DNA of 64,000 bases from an uncultured Clostridia bacterium (GCA_944412445.1 CALYBJ010000006.1:1-64000), one strand, 5' to 3'; positions 43,484 to 52,072 are shown, counted from the stretch's first letter. Notes: generated from the letters alone by a model not told the origin. Numbers and translations are program-made.

Positions 43484-44068
43484 ATGAGCTTAAAAGAACG
43501 GTCATACAGTGTTCTTACCGTATCATCTTCAGACAGCTTCAGCGCATACATAAAAACTCTTCTCCCCGACTCCCGGTTTACATTTAAACAGTTTGCAGCT
43601 ACCTTAAACGCAGGCAAGCGGCTTCTTCTGGAAAGGGATTTTGACTTTGTAATCATAAATTCACCTCTTTCCGACGGAACGGGTCTGCGATTCGCAATAG
43701 ACGCCGTAACAAGAAACGATGCGGTTGTTTTGCTGACAGTCAAAAGCGATGTTTACGACGAGGTTTATGAAAAAGCCTCTGAGAACGGAGTTTTTACCCT
43801 GTCACTGCCTACAACAAAAGCAGTTTTAACTCACTGCGTGCAGTGGCTTATAACCGCAAAGGAGCGAACAAGCAAGCTTGAAAGCAAAACCATTTCCTTT
43901 GAGGAAAAAATGAAGGAAATACGGCTCATAAACAGAGCAAAGTGGGTACTTATAGATAAGCTTAAAATGAGCGAGCCCGACGCCCACAGATATATAGAAA
44001 AACAGGCAATGGACAGATGCATTTCAAAAAAGGCAATAGCAGAAAACATAATCAACACATACTTATGA
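43484..44068 (+). CDS. ANTAR-domain antiterminator with degenerate receiver (nitrogen regulator)
   Basis: A 194-residue protein. Residues ~6-125 resemble a response-regulator receiver, but the phosphoacceptor position is Asn59 (DFVIINSPLSDGTG) and the N-terminal acidic pair is eroded. Residues ~138-194 are an ANTAR RNA-binding domain (EIRLINRAKWVLIDKLKMSEPDAHRYIEKQAM ends are family-typical). ANTAR proteins bind paired hexaloop hairpins in nascent RNA and prevent termination, and clostridial glutamine synthetase loci encode such regulators. The attenuators before glnN and the glutamate synthase genes in this cluster are its obvious candidate targets. Last gene of the rightward operon. Confidence 0.9.
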   Translation: MSLKERSYSVLTVSSSDSFSAYIKTLLPDSRFTFKQFAATLNAGKRLLLERDFDFVIINSPLSDGTGLRFAIDAVTRNDAVVLLTVKSDVYDEVYEKASENGVFTLSLPTTKAVLTHCVQWLITAKERTSKLESKTISFEEKMKEIRLINRAKWVLIDKLKMSEPDAHRYIEKQAMDRCISKKAIAENIINTYL

Positions 44069-44070
44069 AA

Positions 44071-44099
44071 AACGACGGCACTACACCGCCGTTTTTTTT
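44071..44099 (+). terminator. Terminator of the glutamate synthase-glnA-ANTAR operon
   Basis: AACGACGG and CCGCCGTT form an 8-bp stem with one mismatch, followed by eight T. Confidence 0.9.
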
Positions 44100-44100
44100 G

Positions 44101-44127
44101 CAAAAAAAACAAGCTGCCTAAAGCAGC
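44101..44127 (-). terminator. Terminator after the first micro-gene
   Basis: GCTGC (minus strand) pairs with GCAGC across a TTTAG loop, followed by TTGTTTTTTTT. Confidence 0.75.
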
Positions 44128-44161
44128 CTGCGTGTGTGTTACTTTTCTGTTTCTAATTAAA

Positions 44162-44260
44162 TTAGAAAGGAAGAGTCATGTCAATTTCGATACCAAGAAC
44201 AGCAAGAATTCTCTTTACGAAATCAATGATAGCTTTGATGTATCCAATGATTGTCTCCAT
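44162..44260 (-). CDS. Micro-protein 1: 32-residue amphipathic peptide
   Basis: The minus strand encodes 32 residues beginning METIIGYIKAIIDFVKRILA and ending in DMTLPF. An AAAGGA ribosome site lies ~12 bases upstream and a terminator ~35 bases downstream. Residues 4-23 form an amphipathic helix: Lys9, Asp13, Lys16 and Arg17 on one face, Ile/Phe/Val/Leu on the other. There is no signal peptide or Gly-Gly leader. It shares the YIKAII(D/S)FVKR core with the gene at 44437. In size and pattern it resembles staphylococcal phenol-soluble modulins, but this is analogy only. It also resembles the C-terminal tails of two secreted proteins in this window. Confidence 0.7.
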   Translation of the reverse strand: METIIGYIKAIIDFVKRILAVLGIEIDMTLPF

Positions 44261-44397
44261 AGTTCACAAATTTCCTTTCATTTATTTGATAGCAACATCT
44301 ACCATGCTTATATTTAAGCACACAAATATTGAACCGTCTTTGCATAAAAATTAATAAAATATTAATTTTACAAAAATACGGCTTTTGTCTTTTATTT

Positions 44398-44426
44398 TAA
44401 AACAAGGGAGCGCTGCTGCGCCCCCC
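44398..44426 (-). terminator. Terminator after the second micro-gene
   Basis: GGGGGCGC and GCGCTCCC form an 8-bp GC-rich stem with a 4-base loop, followed by TTGTTTT on the minus strand. Confidence 0.75.
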
Positions 44427-44436
44427 GCTATAATTC

Positions 44437-44577
44437 TCAGTAAAGAGCTGGAACTTCAAAATCCTCGATCTTATCGAGCATATTTGAAAGATCCTCGGAA
44501 ATTGCGATATCGAATACGATGATCATTCTTTTAACAAAGCTGATAATTGCCTTAATGTAAGTAAGTATAGCTGCCAT
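44437..44577 (-). CDS. Micro-protein 2: 46-residue amphipathic peptide
   Basis: The minus strand encodes 46 residues beginning MAAILTYIKAIISFVKRMII, followed by an acidic segment (ISEDLSNMLDKIEDFE). The ribosome site AAAGGAAAG is 5 to 8 bases before ATG 44577, and a GC-rich terminator follows the stop. The first ~22 residues are a paralogue of micro-protein 1. The region upstream of both start codons also matches (TCA-type AAAGGAAA context), supporting duplication. No export or modification genes are adjacent. The acidic second half could neutralise or regulate the first helix. Function unknown. Confidence 0.72.
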   Translation of the reverse strand: MAAILTYIKAIISFVKRMIIVFDIAISEDLSNMLDKIEDFEVPALY

Positions 44578-44718
44578 AAAAACTTTCCTTTCATATATAA
44601 TGTTAATAAGCTTTCCTTATTACATTATTATATAACCATATTAATGTTACAATTTTATGCTTTTTCGTTAAATATTTTATAAATAGTTTTCTGCTGATTA
44701 TTGACAGCTTTTTTTCGC

Positions 44719-44746
44719 AAAAAAAGTCGGCCGCATTAAGCGGCCG
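44719..44746 (-). terminator. Terminator after the LRR-dockerin gene
   Basis: A perfect CGGCCGC / GCGGCCG stem with a TTAAT loop, then seven T on the minus strand. Confidence 0.92.
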
Positions 44747-44757
44747 AAAATATTTGG

Positions 44758-46608
44758 TTATTTTTCAAAATATACGAAGTTTGTGTATTTGATAACATCT
44801 GTTCTTGTAGCTGTTGCAGGGCTCTTTCCGTCGTTATCCTTAATGGAAATGCCGAGGATCTTGCCGCTGATTTCAAAGTCATAATTCATTGTAACTGTTA
44901 TTGACTTGAGCTGAAGAGTGTTAACCTTAACCTGCATCTGAAGTGTACAGTCGGTATATGTCATATTGTAGTCAACATTGCCGGACCAGTACTTGCCGGA
45001 AATCGCATTTGTGTAATGAGCTACAGTCTCAACAGGGAACATCTTTGATGTAAATGTCTCTGTTTCGGTATCATTCATGCCCAGCTTCTCATCAGCAAGA
45101 ACTATTGTAATATTGTATACATCTTCATCAAGCTCACATTTGTAATCCTTGATTTTGCTTGAATCAATCAGAGTGATATCAAAGAGATTATCAACGGCTT
45201 CCTGTGTATCCTGATTGAATGTAACTGTGTCAGCTTTCTTTTCGGGAGTAAGCTCTCTCTCGAACTGAGCAAGATATGTTCTTGTATTAACATTCATGCT
45301 GTAGTCGGAAATGCTCTGATAAGCTGTTTTTGAATATGCGCACTGATATGCCTTTGCAAGCGAAAGTGCCTGAGAAGCGGTTATAAGCGTCTCATAATCG
45401 GTACGGGGCATTGTAAGGAGCTGTTCTGCTGAATAGTCATCAAGCTGAGCAGCTATTCTGAGAATAAGTCTTGCGTCTTCGGCAGTAATCTTTCCGTCTG
45501 CGGATATATCAATTACCTCAAGAAGAGCAGCGTCTATTACAGGCTTCTCAAGCTTAGCGGAAACACGGAGAGCATAGCGGGCATCTGCCGCGGAAACCTT
45601 GCCGTCGTTATCTGTGTCGCCGGGGCAGGGGCTGTATGTATATTTAAGGCCTTTTACCTTGCAGTAGTCCTCAGCCGCAGAACCTGCGTAAACAACAATC
45701 TCAGGATAAACCTTGGTTGCGGAAGTGTAAAGATACAAGCAATCATCACCGAAAGTATCAACTGTTACGGGAACCTTTACCTTAAAGGCGATGCTGCTGT
45801 CGGTGTCGCCTACATAGAAGGCGCCGTCAGCTATTGCGGTAACAACATTGGGAATTGAAACGCTGCTGTCCGTTCCCTTATACTTAACAAGGGTTGTGCC
45901 TATAATAACGAATGTGCTGGGATAATCAGCAAGCCATTTTGTATCTTTAAAAGCGTCCTTGCCGATATTAAGAGTGCCGATTCCGTCGCCTACGACAACA
46001 GTCTCAAGATTTGTACATCCTGCAAAAGCGTTGTCGCCGATTGTCTTAAGCTCTCTTTCAATATAAACGGTTTTAATGTTTACATTGTTTTTAAAAGCGC
46101 CGTCAGCAATCATTGTGCAGTTGTAGGGAACCGCTACGATTTCATCGCTGCCCTTGTAGCTTACAAGAGTTGTGCCGCTTATTACATAATCCTGCTTATG
46201 ATCCTCATACCACTGAGTTGAATCAAAAACATCCTCGCCTACATCGATTTCGTCCTGATTCTTAACCTGAACATCAATAATTCCGCTGCAGCCGTAGAAA
46301 GCGTTCTCATCAATTTTTACAACTGTTTCGGGGATAATGATGCCCTTGAGATCATCAAGCTTTTCAAAAGCGTGTCCCGCGATAGCCACTACCTCATAGC
46401 CGTCAATCGTATCGGGGATCTCAACATAACCGTCTTCGGGAACAGTGCCCTTGAAACCGGCTATGGAAATCGTCGTCATGTCATCATCTGCAAAGTAATA
46501 TACAAATGAATAATCACTTGCAAAAGCCGTAACGGAAACAACGCTGAAAAGCATTACAACCGAAAGCAGAAAAGATATGACTTTCATGTGTTTCTTCATG
46601 GTTTTCAT
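44758..46608 (-). CDS. Secreted leucine-rich-repeat protein with internal dockerin
   Basis: A 616-residue protein with a signal peptide (MKTMKKHMKVISFLLSVVML, cleaved near TAFA). Residues ~50-300 are BspA/LRR_5-type repeats (IIIPETVVKIDENAFYGCS, IKTVYIERELKTIGDNAFAGC). Residues ~331-395 are a dockerin with two Ca-binding repeats (DTDNDGKVSAADARYALR, DISADGKITAEDARLILR). The last ~215 residues are of unrecognised fold, rich in beta-prone sequence (NVDYNMTYTDCTLQMQVKV). A dockerin in the middle rather than at the end is unusual. Likely a surface adhesin-like protein. Start 46608 follows GGGAGGA. Confidence 0.88.
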   Translation of the reverse strand: MKTMKKHMKVISFLLSVVMLFSVVSVTAFASDYSFVYYFADDDMTTISIAGFKGTVPEDGYVEIPDTIDGYEVVAIAGHAFEKLDDLKGIIIPETVVKIDENAFYGCSGIIDVQVKNQDEIDVGEDVFDSTQWYEDHKQDYVISGTTLVSYKGSDEIVAVPYNCTMIADGAFKNNVNIKTVYIERELKTIGDNAFAGCTNLETVVVGDGIGTLNIGKDAFKDTKWLADYPSTFVIIGTTLVKYKGTDSSVSIPNVVTAIADGAFYVGDTDSSIAFKVKVPVTVDTFGDDCLYLYTSATKVYPEIVVYAGSAAEDYCKVKGLKYTYSPCPGDTDNDGKVSAADARYALRVSAKLEKPVIDAALLEVIDISADGKITAEDARLILRIAAQLDDYSAEQLLTMPRTDYETLITASQALSLAKAYQCAYSKTAYQSISDYSMNVNTRTYLAQFERELTPEKKADTVTFNQDTQEAVDNLFDITLIDSSKIKDYKCELDEDVYNITIVLADEKLGMNDTETETFTSKMFPVETVAHYTNAISGKYWSGNVDYNMTYTDCTLQMQVKVNTLQLKSITVTMNYDFEISGKILGISIKDNDGKSPATATRTDVIKYTNFVYFEK

Positions 46609-46689
46609 AAAAAAGTCCTCCCATAGTAATGGATTTGCAAATCTTCATTAATATCATTTTTAAATGTATAATGATAGTTTTTCATTTGA

Positions 46690-46718
46690 ATTATAACTCA
46701 TAAAACTTCATCTGTCAA
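46690..46718 (-). promoter_or_regulatory. Consensus promoter for the LRR-dockerin gene
   Basis: TTGACA (46713-46718), 17-base spacer, TATAAT (46690-46695) on the minus strand. The long leader (~75 bases) contains a TATCATT/AATGATA inverted repeat. Confidence 0.9.
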
Positions 46719-46820
46719 TAAACTTCAAAATAAAAACAAAATATTTTAATATTATTTTTAAAAATTGTAAATTTGTTGCACTTTATAAGCAAGTTTTTGC
46801 CGTTTATCTGATTATCAGTT

Positions 46821-46853
46821 AAAAAAACGCCCGCAGGACAAGCCTGCGGACGC
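46821..46853 (-). terminator. Terminator after the 1327-residue Cys-repeat gene
   Basis: CCGCAGG and CCTGCGG form a stem extended by GC pairs, with a CTTGT loop and a run of seven T on the minus strand. Confidence 0.9.
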
Positions 46854-46873
46854 CTTTTATATTCATTTTTGGA

Positions 46874-49800
46874 TTACCATGTCTCAACTGCACAGTCGTC
46901 GCAGCAGTGAACATTAAATCCGAACAGGTAGAGAATCTTGTAAAGGATTCTGAACAGCGTTGCCCAGATGTTGTCCTGGTGGCAGAGACAGTCACAGGGG
47001 TTATGCTCGATAGGATCAATGTTGATTTCTGCTTCGCCGTCAGCGATTATTATTGTTCCGTATGTGTCAAGGTAGAAATCATGCTTAATAAGAAGCTCGT
47101 ACTTTCCTTCCGTAAATACATAGGTGAAATATCCGTTATCGTCGGTTTCAATAAGGAACTGATCGCCGGTGGTAACATTCATTACATAAATCTTCGCGTT
47201 GTCAAGGATTCTTCCGTCAACATCGTAAAGAGTCTGGCTTACAAGAACTCTGTTGCCGGCGTAGATAATTTCTTTGTATTCACCGGAGCAGTGCTTGCAG
47301 CGGTAAACTATATAACCGTTCTGAGTATTTGAAGGAGGAACTCTGTCAGCCTCTACATACTCATGTCCGATAGCGTCGGTAAAGTTATCCTTATAGCTGT
47401 CGCCGCAGTTTGTACACTTGTGAAGAGTGTAGCCCTGTTCCGTACAAGTTGCAGGAACTACCTCTGTGACATAATTGTGGCTTACAGGAGAAGTAAAGTT
47501 GTTTCTGTAGGAATGTCCGCATACGGAGCAGGTATACTCTGTGTATCCCCCTGCCGTACAGGTGGGAGCAACTACAGTTTCTGTATACTTATGGCCTAAA
47601 GCGGCAACATAATTGTCATTGTATACATATCCGCAGACTGTACATTCATGCTTGGTGTATCCGCGCTCGGTGCAAGTGGGAGCAACAACCGTGTCTATTG
47701 TCTGGTGTCCCGTTGCAGGTACTATATCAGACTGATATGTGTCATGACAAACAGAACAGGTGTATGTTGTAAAGCCGTTTGCCGTACAGGTGGGAGGAGT
47801 TACAACTGCTACATAGCTGTGCTCAAGCTTAGGTACTGTAATAACCTCGGTTGTGCCGCAGACCTGACAGGTAACTTCCTTTGAACCCTCGGAAGTACAT
47901 GTGGGATAAATCTTGATTGTGCCTTCGTCCCAGGTGTGTCCCGTTGCGGGTATTACATCTGTCTTGGTTTCATCGCATCTTGAACAGTCATATTTTGTAT
48001 AACCGTCGTCGGTGCAGGTGGCGTCTTTATGCTCTGTCTCCTGCCAGTCATGACCGAGAGCTGCCAGAGGCTGGCTCTTCTGGAGAGTTTCATTACATAC
48101 CGAGCAGATTATTTCCTCTGTCCAGCCTGCCTGTGTGCAGGTAGGAGCTTTTGCGTTTATTGTAACAAATTCCGTATGGCCTGTTGCGGAAAGCTCAACT
48201 GTATTTGTCTGACCGCATTCGCACTGATATACAACATATCCGTCTGTTGTGCAGGTAGGCTCAACACGCTCAATTTCATTTGCAAAATTGTGATCTTCTG
48301 TTATTTCATAATTACAGGCTTCGTACTGGTCGTTTGCTTCATTGGTACAATATTCACGATGCTGTGTATCATCTATAATATCATAAGCTAATGAGTGACC
48401 TCTTGCAGGGATTACCGCTTCGCTCTGATGCTCTCCGCATACCTTACAAACTGCGCTCATAATACCGGTTGTTGTACAGGTTGCCTGTGTAATAACCTGA
48501 ACATCGCCCCAGCTGTGACCCTTTGCGGAAATAGACTCTGTGTATGTGTCGTGGCAGCGTGAACACTCGTAAGTCATTACGCCTTCTTCAGTACATGTAG
48601 GAGCTTTTGTTTCAGTGCCTACATAGTCATGTCCGAGAGCGGCAACAACTTCTGTCTTTACATAGCCGCAGTCGTTACAGGTGTAAGTGTCAAGACCTGT
48701 TTCCGTGCAGGTAGGCTCTTTTGTGCGTTCAACGTCGAAATCAGTGCAAGGAGCGTTTTCGCTTGTTCCGCATCCGTTTTCACAAGTATGAGTATGCGTT
48801 CCGTCGCCGTTAGGTACCCATGCGCTGAATTTATGTCCTGTGGCGGAGCCTTCATCTATATCGACTTTTGTGCCGCCGCAGTATTCACAGGTATATGTTG
48901 TATATCCGTCCTCAGTACAGGTAGGAGCAGTGTATACACCGCCGTCATACTTATGGGCTTCGGGGTTTACAGGTATTACTTCTGTATAAGAATATCCGCA
49001 GACAGAGCAGGTATATGTTCCCACACCGGGAGTAGTACATGTTGCCGGAGTTGTAACAGCATAAGTATAGTCACATGCTTTTGTTTCGGAATAATCACAA
49101 TTATTACAGTGTCTTGTATGATTGCCGCTTCCGTCGGATGTCCATTCTGTTAAATCATGAGGAATAATGTCTGTATAGTTATCTTTATAAGAGTAACCGC
49201 AGACTGAACAGGTGTAAAGAGTATAGCCCTGTGCTGTGCATGTGGGGGCAATTACATCCTCGGTATAAGTACAATCCTCTGTCTTTGTGTCGTCGTCATG
49301 GATACAAACCTGAGAATGTGTACCGTTATTGTTTGATGTCCAAGAACCGTACTCATGTCCCGTTGCGGGAATCGTTTCCGTCTTTGTTGCCTTTCCGCAG
49401 GCGGTACAGGTATATGTCATTACGCCGTCGGTTGTGCAGGTTGCGGGAGTTGTGATTTCACCGTCATTCCATGTATGCTCTTCTGTAAGAGCCGCAAACG
49501 CATCGGTAATAGCGTTCATAGCATCGTCAATCTTTGACTGGTCGTTTTTCCTTGTAAGAGAGCCGTCAGCCTTGTAGCCGTCCATTACGGCAACAGCGTT
49601 ATTATAGGCGGTCAAGGTAGCCTCAGTATAGCATGTGCCGTATTCAAGGGGAGTGTTTTCAGCTACAAAGTTGTCATACTCTGTATAATCAACGGGAGCA
49701 AGACCCATATTTGAAAGAGCAGAATTAAGATTTGCGGCAAGTCCGTCAATTATATTCTGCTGCTGCTTAGCCTTGGAGCCTGCATTAGCATCATTGTATG

Positions 49801-50857
49801 CGGCATACTGAGCTGTTGAATAGCTTGTTGTCTTTGCAGCGTTTAATGCACTTTCCAATGCCGCTCTTGATTCCGCTGTATAAATAAGGGCATAATCTGC
49901 TTGTGCCATTACGTTTTCCGCCTGATTTATATAAGACTTAAGCGTTGCATCGCTTGCAGCAAATTTAAGCGCGTTTGCCGCATTGTAAAGGGTGTTCTTA
50001 GCACTGTCAATATTTGACTGTGTTACTTTTCTTGTTGAAAGAGTAGACTGGGCAGAAGACAATGCACTTGTATATGTATTCCAGTTACCTGCAACAAGAA
50101 GAGATGTATAAGCAGAATTAGGCGATACATTATTTATAGCATTGTTGATTTCACTATTTAATGAGGACTTATCATAAACAACGGCAGTCATTTTAATTTC
50201 AAGCCATTGTCCTTCATAGTAAGAAGATGTAGAACCCTTGTTGGTGCCCGAAGTGTATCCTGTTCTCCATTCTCTCCATGAATAATTCTGCATAAGAACC
50301 ATCTCTACAGAAGGATTCCAGCCGGAGGTGTTATAAACATAGGTTCCCGTTTTTGTAGGAGTGCCCTGCAAATTCAAGTTAATCTCAAAGTTAACGGGTC
50401 TCATCACAACGAAACATCTTGAGCCGTCCCAGTTATCTTTTGTAGGTGCCTGATTTACCCTGATATTATTAAACTCATAACTGGAATCACCGCTGTACCC
50501 ACTGAAAAGGTTCATAAATTCCTTGTTGGCACAATTATCGGAAGCTCCCCAAATATTTGTGTTTACAATTACGCGGTAATCTGTGTTATTTTGTCCGTAG
50601 TTGCCGGTAACCTTGATATAATATCCTGCACTTTGAAGCGTTTCGGATATATCAAGATAAATTTCACTGGGATATGTAAGTTTTACATACTCACTTCCGC
50701 TTGAATGATTAAACTGCACCCAATGAGTACCGCTGCCGTCCCAGCCGGGCATATTATATGCCGCCGAGGCGGTAGGTGCAAGTTCAACGATTCCGAATAC
50801 TGAGAAAATCATTAACAGCGACAAAAACACTGATAATGTTTTTTTACAGATTTTCAT
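46874..50857 (-). CDS. Giant secreted protein with ~16 Cys3-His repeats
   Basis: A 1327-residue protein with a signal peptide (MKICKKTLSVFLSLLMIFSV, ~32 residues). Residues ~33-225 are a beta-rich domain with many Trp/Tyr/Asn residues, possibly ligand binding. Residues ~230-455 hold helical FIVAR-like repeats (SALSSAQSTLSTRKVTQSNI, AALESALNAAKTTS). Residues ~460-1200 are about sixteen diverged units with the pattern PTCT-x(5-6)-Y-x-C-S-x-C-G ... G-H. Residues ~1203-1285 are a carboxypeptidase-regulatory-like beta sandwich. The tail carries CDCLCHQ, a hydrophobic helix (WATLFRILYKILYLFGF) and HCCDDC. It likely works as a cell-surface stalk; function unknown. Related in repeat unit to the left-edge protein. 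Confidence 0.88.
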   Translation of the reverse strand: MKICKKTLSVFLSLLMIFSVFGIVELAPTASAAYNMPGWDGSGTHWVQFNHSSGSEYVKLTYPSEIYLDISETLQSAGYYIKVTGNYGQNNTDYRVIVNTNIWGASDNCANKEFMNLFSGYSGDSSYEFNNIRVNQAPTKDNWDGSRCFVVMRPVNFEINLNLQGTPTKTGTYVYNTSGWNPSVEMVLMQNYSWREWRTGYTSGTNKGSTSSYYEGQWLEIKMTAVVYDKSSLNSEINNAINNVSPNSAYTSLLVAGNWNTYTSALSSAQSTLSTRKVTQSNIDSAKNTLYNAANALKFAASDATLKSYINQAENVMAQADYALIYTAESRAALESALNAAKTTSYSTAQYAAYNDANAGSKAKQQQNIIDGLAANLNSALSNMGLAPVDYTEYDNFVAENTPLEYGTCYTEATLTAYNNAVAVMDGYKADGSLTRKNDQSKIDDAMNAITDAFAALTEEHTWNDGEITTPATCTTDGVMTYTCTACGKATKTETIPATGHEYGSWTSNNNGTHSQVCIHDDDTKTEDCTYTEDVIAPTCTAQGYTLYTCSVCGYSYKDNYTDIIPHDLTEWTSDGSGNHTRHCNNCDYSETKACDYTYAVTTPATCTTPGVGTYTCSVCGYSYTEVIPVNPEAHKYDGGVYTAPTCTEDGYTTYTCEYCGGTKVDIDEGSATGHKFSAWVPNGDGTHTHTCENGCGTSENAPCTDFDVERTKEPTCTETGLDTYTCNDCGYVKTEVVAALGHDYVGTETKAPTCTEEGVMTYECSRCHDTYTESISAKGHSWGDVQVITQATCTTTGIMSAVCKVCGEHQSEAVIPARGHSLAYDIIDDTQHREYCTNEANDQYEACNYEITEDHNFANEIERVEPTCTTDGYVVYQCECGQTNTVELSATGHTEFVTINAKAPTCTQAGWTEEIICSVCNETLQKSQPLAALGHDWQETEHKDATCTDDGYTKYDCSRCDETKTDVIPATGHTWDEGTIKIYPTCTSEGSKEVTCQVCGTTEVITVPKLEHSYVAVVTPPTCTANGFTTYTCSVCHDTYQSDIVPATGHQTIDTVVAPTCTERGYTKHECTVCGYVYNDNYVAALGHKYTETVVAPTCTAGGYTEYTCSVCGHSYRNNFTSPVSHNYVTEVVPATCTEQGYTLHKCTNCGDSYKDNFTDAIGHEYVEADRVPPSNTQNGYIVYRCKHCSGEYKEIIYAGNRVLVSQTLYDVDGRILDNAKIYVMNVTTGDQFLIETDDNGYFTYVFTEGKYELLIKHDFYLDTYGTIIIADGEAEINIDPIEHNPCDCLCHQDNIWATLFRILYKILYLFGFNVHCCDDCAVETW

Positions 50858-50912
50858 TTTTGTTACCTCCTATCATTTGTCACAAATCTAAAAAAGATTA
50901 TAGTACAAATTT

Positions 50913-50941
50913 ATTATACACACCGAAAAATCCCTTGTCAA
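50913..50941 (-). promoter_or_regulatory. Consensus promoter for the 1327-residue Cys-repeat gene
   Basis: TTGACA (50936-50941), 17-base spacer, TATAAT (50913-50918) on the minus strand. Confidence 0.9.
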
Positions 50942-51092
50942 TAATTGCACCGGGAAATTTTTAAAATTGAAAAATGTTAATGATTTTTTAATATTTTTTT
51001 ACATTTTTTGCAACATTTCAAAACTGTATTCAAATATTTTATTATTTGGTCTTTAAAGAAAAAAGCCGCTTTAAATTTAATTTTAAAGATAA

Positions 51093-51121
51093 CAAAAAAA
51101 TACCGACGGAAAACCGCCGGT
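51093..51121 (-). terminator. Terminator after the stomatin-like gene
   Basis: ACCGGCGG and CCGTCGGT form a stem with a TTTT loop, followed by ATTTTTTTG on the minus strand. Confidence 0.85.
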
Positions 51122-51136
51122 AAAATTTTGTTTTGC

Positions 51137-52072
51137 TTATTGCTTTTTGTCCTCACGGAACAGCTCCGCCGTTGTGGTGGCAAGAGACGCAAGTCCCTGT
51201 ATTTCCGATGGGATTATTATCTTCGTTGCCTTTCCGTCTGCCGCAGCCGCAAAGGCGTCAAGTCCCTTTAAGGTCAATACCTCTTTCGTAGGCTGAGCTT
51301 CATTAAGAAGCTTTATACCCTCTCCCTTGGCTTTCTGAACGGTTACGATTGCCCGGGCTTCGCCTTCCGCCTCTCTGATTTTAGCTTCCTTTATGGCTTC
51401 CGCGTGAAGTATAGCCGCCTGTTTTTCGCCTTCTGCCGCAAGTATCTGAGATTCCTTCTGTCCCTCGGCTACAAGAATTTTACTTGCCTTTTCTCCCTCG
51501 GCTCTGAGAATTGCCTCTCGTCTCTCTCTCTCGGCTTTCATCTGCTTCTCCATGGCGTCCTGTATCTCTTTGGGCGGGAATATGTTTTTAAGCTCCACCC
51601 TGTTTACCTTTATTCCCCATGGGTCTGTGGCTTCGTCAAGTATTCCCCTTATCTTGGCGTTTATTATATCTCTTGATGTAAGCGTATGGTCAAGCTCCAT
51701 TTCTCCGATTATATTTCTGAGAGTTGTCGCAGTAAGATTTTCAATAGCCGCCACCGGATGCTCCACTCCGTAGGTAAAAAGCTTGGGATCGGTTATCTGA
51801 TAAAATACAACGGTGTCAATCTGCATTGTAACATTATCCTTTGTAATTACCGGCTGAGGGGGAAAATCCGCAACCTTTTCCTTCAGAGATACGGTTTTTG
51901 CGATTCTCTCAATAAAGGGAATTTTTACATGAAGTCCCGTCTGCCATGTGCATTTATACGCACCAAGCCTCTCCACTACATACGCCTTTGACTGAGGAAC
52001 GATTTTGATATTCAAAATCACTATGACAAGTATAAAAATTACCAGCACCGCCAAAAGTATTACTATTCCCAT
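51137..52072 (-). CDS. SPFH/band 7 protein (stomatin/QmcA-like)
   Basis: A 311-residue membrane-anchored scaffold protein. Residues 1-23 form the single membrane anchor. The SPFH domain (~25-190) shows VPQSKAYVVERLGAY, GLHVKIPFIERI, PVITKDNVTMQIDTVVFYQITDP and LRNIIGEMELDHTLTSRD. Residues ~180-260 are a coiled coil rich in Ala-Glu-Gly-Glu repeats. Such proteins form oligomeric rings in membrane microdomains with NfeD partners, and an NfeD gene lies 41 bases upstream in the same direction. Role here: membrane organisation or quality control. Confidence 0.95.
   Translation of the reverse strand: MGIVILLAVLVIFILVIVILNIKIVPQSKAYVVERLGAYKCTWQTGLHVKIPFIERIAKTVSLKEKVADFPPQPVITKDNVTMQIDTVVFYQITDPKLFTYGVEHPVAAIENLTATTLRNIIGEMELDHTLTSRDIINAKIRGILDEATDPWGIKVNRVELKNIFPPKEIQDAMEKQMKAERERREAILRAEGEKASKILVAEGQKESQILAAEGEKQAAILHAEAIKEAKIREAEGEARAIVTVQKAKGEGIKLLNEAQPTKEVLTLKGLDAFAAAADGKATKIIIPSEIQGLASLATTTAELFREDKKQ

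Noticed and set aside
44162..44577. The micro-genes as lantibiotic or other modified bacteriocin precursors.
   Set aside because: No leader cleavage motif, no Cys/Ser/Thr-rich core and no modification, immunity or ABC export genes nearby.
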